Positions 7,571-15,120 of a stretch of 64,000 nt of DNA are shown here, piece after piece. The position numbers and the translations under genes are program-made. Source of the stretch: an uncultured Oscillospiraceae bacterium (GTDB taxonomy: Bacteria; Bacillota; Clostridia; Oscillospirales; Oscillospiraceae); assembly GCA_910587345.1 (NCBI GenBank), contig CAJUKH010000026.1:124001-188000 (forward strand), written 5' to 3'. The notes beneath the pieces are model-generated. The model was not told the DNA's origin and did not search any database. It saw nothing but the letters and a program-made list of their open reading frames with translations. How positions within the stretch are numbered: the first letter of the stretch is position 1; the number at the start of each line of letters is the position of its first letter.

Positions 7571-7882
7571 TTTGGGCAACGGTCTCCCCGCACCAGTTTA
7601 CGCAGAGCACGCTCCGCAGGTGCCTACGGTCATGCCGCTCCATTGCACTTATGATAACAGTTTATCACAGCCAAAGCCGCTTCGCAATGGGGAATTTTCA
7701 CCGTCACGTTGGTAATTGGTTCTCTCGCATAGTACCAACACCGGAAAGAATTTACCCTTTATATGCTTTCCCGGCCCTTTTATTAAAAAGTCATACCGCA
7801 TCGCCAATTTTCTCAACTTAGACTGCGTTTGGAAAGCCAAGGTTTTACCATAAACGACAGTCCATACTGTTTTGCAAACCAT

Positions 7883-7910
7883 AAAAAGGCCGCCCAAAGG
7901 GCGGCCTTTT
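7883..7910 (-). terminator. Intrinsic terminator after nnrD-lipoprotein operon
   Basis: Perfect 12-bp GC-rich stem (7884-7895 with 7899-7910), three-base loop, followed by five T on the minus strand, seven bases after the lipoprotein stop codon. It separates this operon from mazF. Confidence 0.92.
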
Positions 7911-7916
7911 CCGCAA

Positions 7917-8528
7917 TTATTCCGATACTTCTTTTTGCATGGCAAAACCGGTAATATCACATTGTAGAACGGTTGTTCCGTCCTGGCTGATCTCCCCTCG
8001 GAGAAGCATATGGGTGGCCGCATCAAACCAAAGCTGTGTCTCCACTCCCTGTCCCGGAGACTTTTCTGTTTCCCGGCTGGTGATATGAAGACGCTCTTCT
8101 CCATCCCAATCCTCCAGGATGCACTCAGCCAGGTACCCCTCCCGGACGCAAGCCAGCAATGCCGGCACCGCTCCCATCGGTGTCAGGCCATCAGCATCCA
8201 ACGGCCCGGTCTCCACCATGACGCCGTCATATTCCAGAACAGTCTCGCCCTCGGCGATCCGGGCAACAGTTCCCGCCACATTCTCCGGGCCGGTAATTGT
8301 TAAAACAGTTTCCCCTTCCCGCTGCCAGCTGAACGTCAAGTCGTAGGTGTAGACCCGCTGCCTATAATCGGCGGTAATGGCTGCTTGCCCAGTGCAGACT
8401 GCCGCCTCCAAATACTCTCCCCGAACCTCTGTCAACAATTCTTCTGCCCGCTCTCCATCGCTCTTTTTTCCACAGCCGGTCAACAGAAGAGCCGGGATCA
8501 TCATTAGTGCGCAAACCTTTCTGCGCAC
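7917..8528 (-). CDS. Lipoprotein, LolA-like fold suspected
   Basis: A membrane-anchored lipoprotein of 203 residues. The signal sequence has a clear lipobox LLTGC with Cys at residue 19. After it come helical ERAEELLTEVRGEYLEA and a run of alternating beta strands (YTYDLTFSWQREGETVLTITGPENVAGTVARI...), the pattern of LolA/outer-membrane lipoprotein-sorting-like domains that occur in clostridial membrane lipoproteins. The precise role is unknown. It begins four bases after nnrD stops and shares its operon and terminator. The nnrD-lipoprotein pairing recurs in clostridia, often next to alr and mazF, but that statement is from memory. Confidence 0.8.
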   Translation of the reverse strand: MRRKVCALMMIPALLLTGCGKKSDGERAEELLTEVRGEYLEAAVCTGQAAITADYRQRVYTYDLTFSWQREGETVLTITGPENVAGTVARIAEGETVLEYDGVMVETGPLDADGLTPMGAVPALLACVREGYLAECILEDWDGEERLHITSRETEKSPGQGVETQLWFDAATHMLLRGEISQDGTTVLQCDITGFAMQKEVSE

Positions 8529-8531
8529 GCA

Positions 8532-9383
8532 CTACTCCTCCTCACATTCTTTTATGGCACAGGGGATCATCTCTATCATGTCACTTACCGCCATACCGTA
8601 TTCCCCCTTTTCCGCTGCCGCCAAATCCCCTGCCCGGCCGTGGAGCCAGACAGCAGAAATGACGGCCCGCACCGGGTCCCACAATCTCTGGCCTAACAGG
8701 CCGACCATAAGTCCCGCCAGGGCGTCGCCGCTCCCGCCCCGGGCCATACCGGGATTTCCTGTTCTGTTGATATAACAATGCCCATCCGGCAGTGCCGTAA
8801 TGGTCCGGTGTCCTTTCAACACTAAAATACACCCATGCTTCCTGGCAAATGCCTCAGCTTCGGCATGGCGGTCCCGTATGGGTATCTGACAGTCTGTCAG
8901 CCGTGCAAACTCCCCTTCATGGGGCGTTAAAACCGTAAGCGCCCGCCGTTTGTCCAAAACATCTATATGGCGAGAAATAATATTTAGACCATCCGCATCT
9001 AAAATAACCGGGCAAGTAATATCTCTTAACAGATTCAGGGTGTACTCCTCCGCCTTCTCTCCCTGCCCCAGCCCGGGGCCGATCAGGACCGCATCGGCAT
9101 CCTTTGCCTTTTTCAATAGTTCTCCATACACTTCCGACAAAGGCCATACCATAGCCTCGTCACAACACTTTACCGCTACGATGGGATATACATCCTCCGG
9201 CACCCCCACCGTTACCAGACCGGCCCCGCTCCGAACTGCCGCTTTGGCTGCCAGGCAGGGCGCACCAGTGTAACCACGGCTACCCGAAAGGAGAAACACT
9301 TTCCCAAATGCCCCCTTATGCGCCTCCCTCTCTCTGCGGGGAAAATGAGGCTTCTCTGTCTCTGTACCACCCTGCATCTCCAT
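8532..9383 (-). CDS. nnrD: ADP-dependent (S)-NAD(P)H-hydrate dehydratase
   Basis: Repairs hydrated NADH/NADPH by ADP-dependent dehydration. The 283-residue product is a YjeF C-terminal/ribokinase-like domain: GKVFLLSGSRGYTGAPCLAAKAAVRSGAGLV (about 26-56), LDADGLNII (about 140), LTPHEGEFARLT (about 165) and the catalytic GGSGDALAGLMVGLLGQ block near 215-232 with the nucleotide-binding GxGD. The N-terminal epimerase half (NnrE) found in many fused homologues is absent, so an epimerase would have to be elsewhere. First gene of a two-gene operon with the lipoprotein; divergent from the Phe T-box operon. Confidence 0.93.
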   Translation of the reverse strand: MEMQGGTETEKPHFPRREREAHKGAFGKVFLLSGSRGYTGAPCLAAKAAVRSGAGLVTVGVPEDVYPIVAVKCCDEAMVWPLSEVYGELLKKAKDADAVLIGPGLGQGEKAEEYTLNLLRDITCPVILDADGLNIISRHIDVLDKRRALTVLTPHEGEFARLTDCQIPIRDRHAEAEAFARKHGCILVLKGHRTITALPDGHCYINRTGNPGMARGGSGDALAGLMVGLLGQRLWDPVRAVISAVWLHGRAGDLAAAEKGEYGMAVSDMIEMIPCAIKECEEE

Positions 9384-9425
9384 GTCCTCTCCTTTCTTTT
9401 TGCTTATATTATAGACATTTTCCTC

Positions 9426-9454
9426 TTGCTTTTCAATCGAGTTTGTGATATAAA
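9426..9454 (+). promoter_or_regulatory. Sigma-A promoter for Phe T-box operon
   Basis: TTGCTT (9426-9431), 17-base spacer, TATAAA (9449-9454). It predicts a start near 9461, just where the T-box leader begins. Confidence 0.75.
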
Positions 9455-9460
9455 GGTTTT

Positions 9461-9703
9461 GTATAAAAATGTGATGAAAGGGAAAATAGCGATTTCCCGA
9501 CCTACCAGAGAGTATCTGTCACCGGCTGAAAGCAGATGCAAGGTCCCGTCGCTTGGTTCGCCCCGGAGCGGCTTCCGAGAGGAAGACGGCACCCCACCGT
9601 TACAAGGGGAAAAGTGTCCACGTTGCGGCGTGGGAATTGCGGGTGGTACCGCGGAAGGTGAGCCTTTCGTCCCCAGAATTGGGGAGGAAAGGCTTTTTAT
9701 TTT
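9461..9703 (+). ncRNA. T-box leader, probably tRNA-Phe responsive
   Basis: A T-box riboswitch senses uncharged tRNA and controls readthrough of a terminator. Seen in order: AGAGAG (9507-9512), a stem I apex with GGCTGAAAGC between ATCTG and CAGAT arms, a candidate specifier TTC (9557-9559, Phe), and the T-box core GCGGGTGGTACCGCGG at about 9639-9654. The terminator follows: AGCCTTTC (9661-9668) and CCCC pair with GGGG and GAAAGGCT (9687-9694), then a T run. Phe specificity is supported by pheS-pheT downstream. The first gene after it is a polysaccharide deacetylase, not pheS. Confidence 0.92.
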
Positions 9704-9727
9704 CCTTCCGGGATAGAGGTGAAGAGG

Positions 9728-10702
9728 TTGAATAGGTTTCATCTTTTGGGCAGACTGGTTTTGCCATTTTTTCTATGTCTTCTTCTCTCCGGCTGTCAGG
9801 TGAACTCAGAGTCTGTTCCGCCCGAACCGTTTCCTATCCCAGCCAATGATCCCGCTTCCCCCTCGGTGCCTGCTGAATGGCCAGCCTCGCCTTCTCTCCC
9901 TTCAAGCATCGCTTTTTCCGAATCCCCATCAGTACCGTCTTTCACAGAAGCATCATCCTCCACAGCACCGCCCCCTTCCCCGCAGGACACTCCCTTACCC
10001 GCTGATAACAACACAAAACTATATGTTTTGATGTACCATTCCTTTGTGGAGGATAATACCGAGTGCAGCGATTGGTCTACCACGGTCTCCTGTTTTCGGG
10101 AGGATCTGCAATGGCTGACCGATCAGGGGTATCAATTTGTTCTCCCTTCTGAATTAAGTGCAGGTACTCCCCTTCCAGAGAAGGCGGTCATGCTCACCTT
10201 TGATGATGGGTATGCCGATAACTATACTCTGGCCTTCCCTTTACTAAAAGAATACAACGCCAAGGCTGCTATTTCTTTGGTCGTCTCTCTTGTTGAGGAA
10301 GAACGTCCCTCCTTCCTTACCTGGGATATGTGTCAGGTTATGGTTGATTCCGGGCTGGTTGAGTTCGGCTCCCATACCTACAGCCTTCACGAGCATGATA
10401 AGGCATCCGGCACCTACGGCATCCAGCGCCGCCCCCATGAAGACCGGCAGTCATACGAAGCCCGGGTCCTGCCCGATTTGCAATCCAGCATTGAACTGAT
10501 TCAGGAAAATCTCAGTCGGCCTGTTATCTTTTTTACCTATCCTCACGGGAAAAAGGACAGTTGGTCTGCTCCGTTCATTCAGGAGCATTTTTCTATTACA
10601 CTGATCACCCAAAATGGATGCTGCGATATCTCCAACGGACTGTATAGTCTCTTTCGTTACAATATAAGCACCACCAGCCGTCCCTATATGTATTTGAAAT
10701 AG
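9728..10702 (+). CDS. Polysaccharide deacetylase lipoprotein (NodB domain, CE4)
   Basis: A surface lipoprotein predicted to remove acetyl groups from a polymer such as peptidoglycan. Signal sequence and lipobox LLSGC come first, then a long Ser/Pro-rich linker to about residue 90. The CE4/NodB domain follows: YVLMYHSFVED, MLTFDDGYADNYTLAFPLL (TFDDGY motif with the catalytic and metal Asp), and VEFGSHTYSLHEH (SxTxxH metal ligands). The end is short of some family C-termini but reads as complete. TTG at 9728 is preferred because AGAGGTGA lies five bases before it; GTG at 9719 is the alternative. It sits between the Phe T-box and pheS with no terminator, so it should be under T-box control. Confidence 0.88.
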   Translation: MNRFHLLGRLVLPFFLCLLLSGCQVNSESVPPEPFPIPANDPASPSVPAEWPASPSLPSSIAFSESPSVPSFTEASSSTAPPPSPQDTPLPADNNTKLYVLMYHSFVEDNTECSDWSTTVSCFREDLQWLTDQGYQFVLPSELSAGTPLPEKAVMLTFDDGYADNYTLAFPLLKEYNAKAAISLVVSLVEEERPSFLTWDMCQVMVDSGLVEFGSHTYSLHEHDKASGTYGIQRRPHEDRQSYEARVLPDLQSSIELIQENLSRPVIFFTYPHGKKDSWSAPFIQEHFSITLITQNGCCDISNGLYSLFRYNISTTSRPYMYLK

Positions 10703-10738
10703 GAACGCTGATTTTTGAGATATAAAGGAGTTTTCCCC

Positions 10739-11764
10739 ATGAAAGAACAGTTAGAAAAAATCAAAGCCGAGGCATTGGCCTCTCTGGAAGACATCAAGGC
10801 CTCGGCAGACCTGGATGCCCTGCGGGTCAAATATCTGGGCAAAAAAGGTGAACTGACCGGACTTCTCAAGCAGATGGGGTCCCTTTCCGCCGAAGAGCGC
10901 CCCATTATGGGGCAGCTGGTCAATGAGGTAAAGGCCAGCCTTGAGTCCGCTTTGGAAGCCGCCTCCAACCGACTGGAGACAGTTGCGCTGGAAGCCAGGC
11001 TGAAGCTGGAAGCTGTGGATGTGACCATTCCGGGAAAAAAACCAACCCTTGGTCATAAACACCCCATGAACATGGCCATTGATGAACTCAAAGAGATTTT
11101 TATCGACATGGGCTTTACGGTCCTGGATGGCCCCGAAGTGGAACTGGCCGAGTATAACTTTGACAAGCTCAACGCCGAAGAGGGCCATCCCTCCCGTGAC
11201 TGGTCGGATACCTTCTACTTTGACCAGAACGAGAAGGTCCTTCTTCGCTCTCAAACCTCTCCTATGCAGGTCCACGCCATGGAGACCATGCCCCTGCCTA
11301 TCCGTATCGTTGCCCCCGGCCGGGTCTACCGGAAGGATGAAGTCGATGCCACCCATTCCCCCATGTTCCATCAAATCGAGGGCATGGTCATCGACAAAGG
11401 AATAACCATGGCCGATTTGAAGGGTTCTCTCAACACCGCCATCACCAAGCTATACGGCGAAGGCACCGTTACCCGTTTTCGCCCCCACCACTTTCCTTTT
11501 ACCGAGCCTTCCTGCGAGCTGGACGTCCAGTGCCATGAGTGCGGCGGCAAGGGCTGCCCCACCTGTAAGGGCGAAGGCTGGATCGAGCTTTTGGGTGCCG
11601 GCATGATCCACCCCCGAGTACTGAAAATGGCCGGTATTGACCCGGAGGTTTACTCCGGCTGGGCTTTCGGTATGGGGCTTGAGCGGATGGCCATGCGCCG
11701 CTACAATATCCCCGACTTGCGGCCTATTTTTGAAAACGATGTCCGTTTTCTGGAACAATTTTAA
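10739..11764 (+). CDS. pheS: Phenylalanyl-tRNA synthetase, alpha subunit
   Basis: Catalytic subunit of the (alpha-beta)2 PheRS, which charges tRNA-Phe. The 341-residue product has the N-terminal coiled coil (residues 1-90, with KYLGKKGELTGLLKQM), then class II motif 2 (YRKDEVDATHSPMFHQIEGMVID, about 200-222), FRPHHFPFTEPSCELDVQCHECGGKGCPTCKGEGWIELLGAGMIHP and motif 3 GWAFGMGLERMAMRRYNIPDLR. A small CxxC...CxxC insertion (CHEC/CPTC) is visible, as in many bacterial PheS proteins. The ATG at 10739 has AAAGGAG eight bases ahead. pheT follows after 18 bases. Confidence 0.97.
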   Translation: MKEQLEKIKAEALASLEDIKASADLDALRVKYLGKKGELTGLLKQMGSLSAEERPIMGQLVNEVKASLESALEAASNRLETVALEARLKLEAVDVTIPGKKPTLGHKHPMNMAIDELKEIFIDMGFTVLDGPEVELAEYNFDKLNAEEGHPSRDWSDTFYFDQNEKVLLRSQTSPMQVHAMETMPLPIRIVAPGRVYRKDEVDATHSPMFHQIEGMVIDKGITMADLKGSLNTAITKLYGEGTVTRFRPHHFPFTEPSCELDVQCHECGGKGCPTCKGEGWIELLGAGMIHPRVLKMAGIDPEVYSGWAFGMGLERMAMRRYNIPDLRPIFENDVRFLEQF

Positions 11765-11782
11765 GAAAGGAGGCCACTTATC

Positions 11783-14476
11783 ATGAATCTTTCCCGTGAA
11801 TGGCTCAACGAATTTGTCAAGGTAGAGGTCTCTGACAAGGAGTTCGCCGAAGCGATGACCCTCTCCGGTTCTAAGGTGGAGATCACCACCGATTTGGGGG
11901 CCGAGATCAACAATGTTGTGGTGGGCCGTATCCTTTCTATGGAGCGTCACCCCGACTCCGACCATATGTGGATCTGCCAGATCGATGTGGGGCAGGCCGA
12001 GCCGGTACAGATCGTCACCGGGGCCTGGAACATCCATCCCGGTGACCTGATCCCCACCGCTCTCCATAAATCCACTCTTCCCGGCGGCGTAAAAATCGAA
12101 AAGGGAAAACTGCGGGGCGTACTTTCCAATGGTATGCTTTGCTCCCTGAAGGAACTGGCTTTGGACGAGCGGGACTTCCCCTACGCCGCCATCACTGCCG
12201 CCGCTTTGCTGAATGACTATCACCCCATCGCCCCGGAGAAGCCCTCCATCCCTGCCGATATCAAAGCCGGAAATACGGTCTTTGGTCCCGTGGTCTGTGC
12301 CCAGACCACCGCAGTAGAAAACGCAGGCCAAAACCTGTGGAAATGCACGTTGGATATTGGCAGCGGCACCACCGAGGTCATTACTCCCTGTATGAACATC
12401 CATGCGGGTGATAAGGTGGCATACAACACCAAAGAAAACAGTATCTGCACCCTCAGCGATCTCCACGCCGAGCAAAAGGAATTCCCGCATTGCATCAACG
12501 ATGGCATTTTCATTCTCCATGAGGACTGCGCCCCCGGGGATGACATCAAGGAGGTCATTGGGGTCAACGACACGCTGGTAGAATTTGAGATCACCCCTAA
12601 CCGTCCCGACTGTCTCTCTGTCATCGGTCTGGCCCGGGAGGCCGCCGCCACATTTAACGCCGGCGTCCACTGGCATACTCCCCAGGTAAAGGGCGGAGCG
12701 GAAGGTGTGCTCACTGAACTGCTGGATGTGGAGACTCCTGATACAGACCTGGTCCCCCGATACACCGCCCGGATGGTACGCAATGTAAAAATCGGCCCCT
12801 CCCCCAAGTGGATGCGCCGGCGGCTGCGTGCTATGGGGGTCCGTCCCATCAACAATATCGTCGACATTACCAACTATGTGATGCTGGAATACGGTCAGCC
12901 CATGCACGCCTTTGATTACCGTTATGTAAAAGGCGGCAAGATCATTGTTCGCCGTGCCGTTGAGGGAGAGGAACTCACCACTTTGGACGGCAATGTGCGT
13001 ACACTGAATGCCAATCATCTGGTCATCGCCGATGAGACCCGTGCCGTGGGTCTGGCCGGCATTATGGGCGGCGAAAACAGCGAGATCGTGGCTGATACCA
13101 CCGATGTTGTCTTTGAATCTGCCTGCTTCGACGGCACCTGCATCCGGAAAGGCGCTCTGGCCCTTGGCATGAGGACCGACGCATCCGCCAAGTTTGAGAA
13201 GGGCCTGGACCCCATGAATACCCTTCCCGCTGTGGACCGGGCCTGTGAACTGGTGGAACTTCTGGGAGCCGGTGAAGTGGTGGACGGGGTCATCGACATT
13301 CTGAATTATGTCCCGCAGCCCACCTTTTTGAAGCTGGAACCGGAGAAAATCAATGCTCTGCTTGGCACCGACGTAGCAGAGAATGTAATGTACACCATCC
13401 TCCAACGTTTGGGCTTCGAGACCACTGCGGAGCGGGGCGTAGTCAAGGTCCCCTCCTGGCGGGGGGATGTAAAACAAATGGCCGATCTGGCCGAAGAGGT
13501 TGCACGGTTCTACGGCTACAATAATATTCCCAGTACCCTTATGCGGGGTGCCACCACCGTGGGCGGTTACTCCGATGCCCAAAAGCTGGAAAATCAGCTG
13601 GGGGCAGTTTGCAGAAGCTGTGGTCATGATGAGATCATTACCTACTCCTTCATTTCCCCCACCTACTACGATAAAATCGGCTGGAAGTCCGATGCCCCTC
13701 TTCGGAAATCCATGAAGATCCTAAATCCATTGGGAGAGGATACCTCTATCATGCGGACCACTACCCTCCCCTCTATGCTGGAGACCCTGACCCGAAACTT
13801 TAATAACCGAAACCAGAATGTAAAACTCTATGAGTTGGGCCGTATCTACCTTCCCGGCGGAGATAACGGTCTTGCCCGGGAATCCAAAGTTCTTACTTTG
13901 GGCGCTTACGGCGAAGAAATGGACTTCTTCTCCCTCAAAGGTACCGTTGAAGCTCTTCTTCGGGATATCCGCTGTAACGAAGCCACCTATGTGACCCAAA
14001 GCAGTAATCCCTCCTATCACCCCGGCCGCTGCGCTGATGTCTATGTGGGTGATATCCATATCGGCGTTCTGGGGCAGATCCATCCTCTTGTGGCCCGAAA
14101 TTACGGTGTAGATGCTGATTTGTACTGTGCCGAATTGAATTTTGATGCCCTCTTTGCTGTCCGCAGCACAGACCCCCGTTATACCCCCCTGCCGAAATTC
14201 CCGGCTGTCACTCGGGATATCGCCCTGGTCTGTGATGAGGCAATCACCGTAGGCGCATTAGAGGCCTGTATCCGCAAGGGAGCCAGGGGTCTTTTGAAGG
14301 AGGTCACTCTTTTCGATATTTACCGTGGTCAGGGAGTACCCGAAGGCAAGAAATCGGTGGCCTTCAGCCTGGTACTGCGCTCCGATGAAAAAAGTCTTAC
14401 CGCCGAAGAGGCGGAGGAGGACCTGCAGCAGATCCTGGCCACTTTGAAAAATGAGCTGGGTGCGCTTCTGCGGTGA
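11783..14476 (+). CDS. pheT: Phenylalanyl-tRNA synthetase, beta subunit, with enlarged N-terminus
   Basis: Non-catalytic beta subunit of PheRS with tRNA-binding, B3/B4 editing, B5 and FDX-ACB domains. Here it is 897 residues, about 100 more than usual. The EMAP-like OB fold (about 43-135) is followed by a second, degenerate copy (about 165-238): VQIVTGAWNIHPGDLIP corresponds to TEVITPCMNIHAGDKVA, and MLCSLKELALDERDFPY to ICTLSDLHAEQKEFPH. The normal continuation DGIFILHEDCAPGDDI comes after copy 2. Downstream the B3/B4 domain (VRPINNIVDITNYVMLEYGQPMHAFD), B5 and the C-terminal anticodon-binding FDX-ACB domain (PKFPAVTRDIALV...) are intact. RBS AGAAAGGAGG precedes the ATG. Confidence 0.97.
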   Translation: MNLSREWLNEFVKVEVSDKEFAEAMTLSGSKVEITTDLGAEINNVVVGRILSMERHPDSDHMWICQIDVGQAEPVQIVTGAWNIHPGDLIPTALHKSTLPGGVKIEKGKLRGVLSNGMLCSLKELALDERDFPYAAITAAALLNDYHPIAPEKPSIPADIKAGNTVFGPVVCAQTTAVENAGQNLWKCTLDIGSGTTEVITPCMNIHAGDKVAYNTKENSICTLSDLHAEQKEFPHCINDGIFILHEDCAPGDDIKEVIGVNDTLVEFEITPNRPDCLSVIGLAREAAATFNAGVHWHTPQVKGGAEGVLTELLDVETPDTDLVPRYTARMVRNVKIGPSPKWMRRRLRAMGVRPINNIVDITNYVMLEYGQPMHAFDYRYVKGGKIIVRRAVEGEELTTLDGNVRTLNANHLVIADETRAVGLAGIMGGENSEIVADTTDVVFESACFDGTCIRKGALALGMRTDASAKFEKGLDPMNTLPAVDRACELVELLGAGEVVDGVIDILNYVPQPTFLKLEPEKINALLGTDVAENVMYTILQRLGFETTAERGVVKVPSWRGDVKQMADLAEEVARFYGYNNIPSTLMRGATTVGGYSDAQKLENQLGAVCRSCGHDEIITYSFISPTYYDKIGWKSDAPLRKSMKILNPLGEDTSIMRTTTLPSMLETLTRNFNNRNQNVKLYELGRIYLPGGDNGLARESKVLTLGAYGEEMDFFSLKGTVEALLRDIRCNEATYVTQSSNPSYHPGRCADVYVGDIHIGVLGQIHPLVARNYGVDADLYCAELNFDALFAVRSTDPRYTPLPKFPAVTRDIALVCDEAITVGALEACIRKGARGLLKEVTLFDIYRGQGVPEGKKSVAFSLVLRSDEKSLTAEEAEEDLQQILATLKNELGALLR

Positions 14477-14514
14477 AAAAAGATAAAACTTTTATAAATT
14501 TTCTGCTTTTCCCC

Positions 14515-14543
14515 TTTACACTATCCAATATTTCGGGTAAAAT
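14515..14543 (+). promoter_or_regulatory. Sigma-A promoter for ireB
   Basis: TTTACA (14515-14520), 17-base spacer, TAAAAT (14538-14543), 34 bases before the ATG at 14577. Confidence 0.8.
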
Positions 14544-14576
14544 GAGTCCATCCAACCAATGGGAGGTATGCCCTTC

Positions 14577-14828
14577 ATGGATGATATGGACTTTACCAGA
14601 AAATTCAGTATTCGCTTTGATCAGGACCAGGAAATCAAGGCAATTCTTACTGCGGTCTATGATGCACTGAAACAGAAGGGATACGACCCAATCAATCAAA
14701 TCGTGGGTTATATCCTCTCTGAAGACCCCACTTATATCACCAACTACAACAATGCCCGCACCCTGATTCGTAAACTGGACCGGGACGAGCTTTTGCAGGA
14801 ACTGGTGCGGCAGTATCTTTCCAACTGA
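14577..14828 (+). CDS. ireB: IreB family regulatory phosphoprotein (UPF0297)
   Basis: A small cytosolic regulator. In enterococci IreB is phosphorylated by the Ser/Thr kinase IreK and modulates cephalosporin resistance; its role here is inferred from the family. The 83-residue product shows the conserved pattern FxIxxDQxxEIKAILTAVYDALKQKGYDPINQIVGYILSEDPTYITNYNNARTLIRKLDRDELLxxLVxxYL almost throughout. ATG at 14577 has GGGAGGT nine bases upstream; two in-frame ATGs further upstream overlap the ribosome site. Its usual neighbours (Holliday resolvase YqgF, alaS) are absent, and it stands alone with its own promoter and a hairpin after it. Confidence 0.93.
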   Translation: MDDMDFTRKFSIRFDQDQEIKAILTAVYDALKQKGYDPINQIVGYILSEDPTYITNYNNARTLIRKLDRDELLQELVRQYLSN

Positions 14829-14833
14829 GTTTT

Positions 14834-14874
14834 CAAAGGAAGCGGCGTGCTTAATAAGCACGCCGCTTCCTTTG
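14834..14874 (+). terminator. Strong hairpin after ireB
   Basis: Near-perfect 18-20 bp inverted repeat (14834-14853 with 14855-14874) immediately after the ireB stop. The following T run is poor, so termination may be less efficient than the stem suggests. Confidence 0.75.
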
Positions 14875-14922
14875 TGTATGGCTTTCTCTCTTTTGGGATA
14901 TACTTTCCAGGAGGTGAAAAAA

Positions 14923-15075
14923 ATGTCTTCTGTATCCCCCGCTATTCGGGAAAAGTTCGACTCCATGCCCCCCCATCTGCAAGAGGCTGTTCTGAAACTG
15001 GACGTAAAGCTGGAGACCATGGGCGACCTGATGGCCTGTCTGGAGCGCATTATCGCCAACGGAGAACAGGAATAA
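14923..15075 (+). CDS. Small hypothetical protein (50 residues)
   Basis: Not recognised. The product MSSVSPAIREKFDSMPPHL... is a soluble, mostly helical peptide with an amphipathic second half (AVLKLDVKLETMGDLMACLERII). It is supported by an excellent ribosome site, CCAGGAGGTGAAAAAA, at ideal distance, and by a terminator directly after it. The frame continues upstream to 14872, but that part overlaps the ireB hairpin and has no start signal. Small regulator or sporulation-related peptide are both possible. Confidence 0.7.
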   Translation: MSSVSPAIREKFDSMPPHLQEAVLKLDVKLETMGDLMACLERIIANGEQE

Positions 15076-15077
15076 GC

Positions 15078-15116
15078 AAAGCAGGCGGCCCTGAAATCAG
15101 GGGCGCCTGCTTTATT
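15078..15116. terminator. Bidirectional terminator between convergent genes
   Basis: AAAGCAGGCG (15078-15087) pairs with CGCCTGCTTT (15104-15113), with CCCTGA/TCAGGG forming the inner stem. T-rich on the plus side and A-rich on the other; it ends both the 50-residue gene and the convergent hydrolase gene. Confidence 0.85.
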
Positions 15117-15120
15117 TAAG

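Noticed and set aside
7521..7643. 40-codon ORF upstream of the 31-codon ORF before mazF
   Set aside because: No ribosome site of note, an Arg/Trp-rich composition typical of out-of-frame reading, and it overlaps the better-supported 31-codon ORF.
9719..9730. GTG start for the deacetylase lipoprotein
   Set aside because: Possible, but the GTG is itself part of AGAGGTGA, which is a better ribosome site for TTG at 9728; the difference is three codons and does not affect the call.
11450..13627. 725-codon open frame on the minus strand opposite pheT
   Set aside because: Shadow of pheT with Gly/His-rich composition and no family signature; pheT is beyond doubt on the other strand.
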